Below are positions 62,791 through 64,000 of a stretch of DNA of 64,000 nucleotides, one piece after another (position 1 is the stretch's first letter; each line of letters opens with the position of its first letter). Both the position numbers and the translations under genes were made by a program. The stretch covers positions 87,199 to 151,198 of the forward strand of contig NZ_SJPO01000014.1 of assembly GCF_007859935.1 (NCBI RefSeq). Reading direction: 5' to 3'. Under the pieces are notes generated by a model. That model saw only the letters and a program-made list of their open reading frames with translations, was not told the origin of the DNA and ran no database searches. The stretch is from Posidoniimonas polymericola (lineage in GTDB: Bacteria > Planctomycetota > Planctomycetia > Pirellulales > Lacipirellulaceae).

Positions 62791-63843
62791 ATGAGTTGCA
62801 TCCTGATGCCGCGCTTCGCGCTTGCTGCGGTCTTGTCTTTGCTCTGCTCGCCTGCGGTCTCGGCAGTCATGATCGATACTGTGTCGGTCGGTGACCCAGG
62901 CAACGCTGGCGAAGTCAAAGGGCAGGGAACCTTCGGCGCTGTGAACTATGATTACCGCATCGGTACATACGAAGTGACAAATTCCCAGTACGCGGAATTC
63001 CTCAACGCCAAAGCCGCCAGCGATCCGCTCGCGCTCTACAACTCCGTGATGGACGCAGATATCCGCGGTGGCATCACGCAGAACGGCTCCAGCGGCAGTT
63101 TTACTTACTCGGTCAAGCAGAACATGGCCGACAAGCCGGTGATTTGGCTATCTTGGTACAGTGCGCTCCGTTTCACCAACTGGCTCCACAACGGTCAAGG
63201 CAACGGCGACACGGAGACCGGCGCCTATTTGCTTACCGGCGGAACGCCGATTCCTAGCAACGGCAACTCCATTACGCGAATCGCGGGCGCGCGCTGGTTT
63301 CTTCCCTCAGAGGACGAATGGTACAAGGCTGCCTACTACGATCCGACGCTCAACGGCGGATCGGGCGGTTACTTCGACTATGCCACCCACAGCGACCTTG
63401 GCCCAACCGTTGCGACGGCCAACTCTAATGGCGATATTTCTAATCCCGGCACGAACATCGCCAACTACGATCGCGGTGCGGACTGGGTCAATCCCAGCTT
63501 GACCACCGATCTGACGCGAGGAAGCGTGACGACCGTTGGAAGCGCCGGTCCGATGAGCGAGAGCTATTACGGCACGTACGATCAAAGCGGTAACGCCGAA
63601 GAATTCCTCGAAACCTTCTCTCTGGGCAGTAGTAGCCGCCTTGTCCGCGGTGGCAGCTTCGACACTGGCTTGGCCGTGGATATTTCTTCTGCGTTTCACC
63701 TGTCTCTCAACCACGCCTCGACCGGCAACAGGACCGGATTCCGAGTGGCCGCCGTGGTTCCAGAACCTAGCGCATTCCTGCTGGTGTTTGCGGCCGCCGC
63801 TTGCTACAAGGCGAAGGCCTACGGAAACGCGCGGCGAACCTGA
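62791..63843 (+). CDS. SUMF1-like (formylglycine-generating-enzyme-fold) protein with PEP-CTERM
   Basis: 350 residues. The ATG is preceded by GAGGAGG. A signal peptide (MPRFALAAVLSLLCSPAVSA, if one includes the second Met) is followed by the SUMF1/FGE-fold pattern YRIGTYEVTNSQYAEFLNA, PVIWLSWYSALRFTNWLHNG, GARWFLPSEDEWYKAAYYDP and SRLVRGGSFD, GNRTGFRVA. The C-terminal segment lacks the cysteine pair of true formylglycine-generating enzymes, so sulfatase maturation is not expected. The end is VPEPSA, a hydrophobic span and a basic tail, a PEP-CTERM signal. It may be a sugar-binding or scaffolding surface protein. Confidence 0.85.
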   Translation: MSCILMPRFALAAVLSLLCSPAVSAVMIDTVSVGDPGNAGEVKGQGTFGAVNYDYRIGTYEVTNSQYAEFLNAKAASDPLALYNSVMDADIRGGITQNGSSGSFTYSVKQNMADKPVIWLSWYSALRFTNWLHNGQGNGDTETGAYLLTGGTPIPSNGNSITRIAGARWFLPSEDEWYKAAYYDPTLNGGSGGYFDYATHSDLGPTVATANSNGDISNPGTNIANYDRGADWVNPSLTTDLTRGSVTTVGSAGPMSESYYGTYDQSGNAEEFLETFSLGSSSRLVRGGSFDTGLAVDISSAFHLSLNHASTGNRTGFRVAAVVPEPSAFLLVFAAAACYKAKAYGNARRT

Positions 63844-64000
63844 CCGGCACTGAGACGCCGCAAGCGTACAGTATCCATGCTCATTGTTGACCATTCGACG
63901 AGTGATGAGCCGGGTGCCATGTTACGCCGTTAACCCTCTGACAGTAGTAAGATTGGTCTTGATGCGGTGGCTTGGTCGCCTTAGAGGCGGTGTGGAAGAT
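63844..64000. other. Window end, no gene supported
   Basis: No gene, RNA or repeat can be seen in this 157-base tail. Confidence 0.4.

Overview
The window looks like part of a planctomycete chromosome, most likely order Pirellulales and plausibly family Lacipirellulaceae. That placement is inference from content, not from a tree. Pointers are several exported proteins ending in PEP-CTERM sorting signals, often preceded by dockerin-like GD-N-DG-VD repeats; a DUF1559 prepilin-like protein with an H-X9-DG motif; an XylR-type regulator; a sulfatase; a c-type cytochrome fused to leucine-rich repeats; bacterial formylmethanofuran dehydrogenase (Fhc) genes; and a 23S-5S rRNA unit with no 16S beside it. 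Most genes are GC-rich, so long antisense ORFs abound and were discarded.

Layout. 0-7.4 kb: the end of a DUF188 protein, a secreted caspase-like protein, a sugar-porter MFS permease divergent from a GH28 pectinase, a DinB-like protein and a PEP-CTERM nuclease/phosphatase. 7.5-15.7 kb: a large DUF11-type surface protein, bioB, a PSP1-domain protein and small genes, with palindromic repeats between them. 15.8-25.1 kb: a KefB-type antiporter, a methyltransferase, a YhaM-like HD protein, PlsC, XerD, a sulfatase and an XylR regulator. 25.5-29.1 kb: a decayed GH97 glucosidase tail running in frame into an SDR dehydrogenase gene, then a lactonase and an MscS channel. 29.2-34 kb: fhcA and fhcB, separated by an opposing DinB gene, and a cytochrome-LRR protein. 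34-41.2 kb: a hydrolase, two flavoproteins, an M16 peptidase, two small genes split by an in-frame TAG, and a nitrilase-family enzyme. 41.3-44.8 kb: 5S and 23S rRNA on the minus strand with terminator, processing stems and promoter. 45.3-49.8 kb: a cyclic-di-GMP and two-component cluster and tRNA-Arg. 50-55.8 kb: a DUF1559 protein and four PEP-CTERM proteins in one direction. 56.7-63.8 kb: a GH78 rhamnosidase, an SnoaL-like protein coupled to a repeat-rich protein, and an SUMF1-like PEP-CTERM protein.

Together the genes suggest an aerobic or facultative heterotroph that degrades pectin- or rhamnogalacturonan-like and sulfated polysaccharides (GH28, GH78, sulfatase, sugar permease, XylR, SDR and lactonase). 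It handles C1 units through Fhc and displays many sorted surface proteins. I see no phage, insertion sequence, CRISPR array or defence island. The oddest things are non-coding or decaying DNA: a two-copy composite palindromic element, a large inverted repeat near 13.3 kb, the GH97 remnant joined in frame to the SDR gene, and the TAG-split pair at 38 kb.
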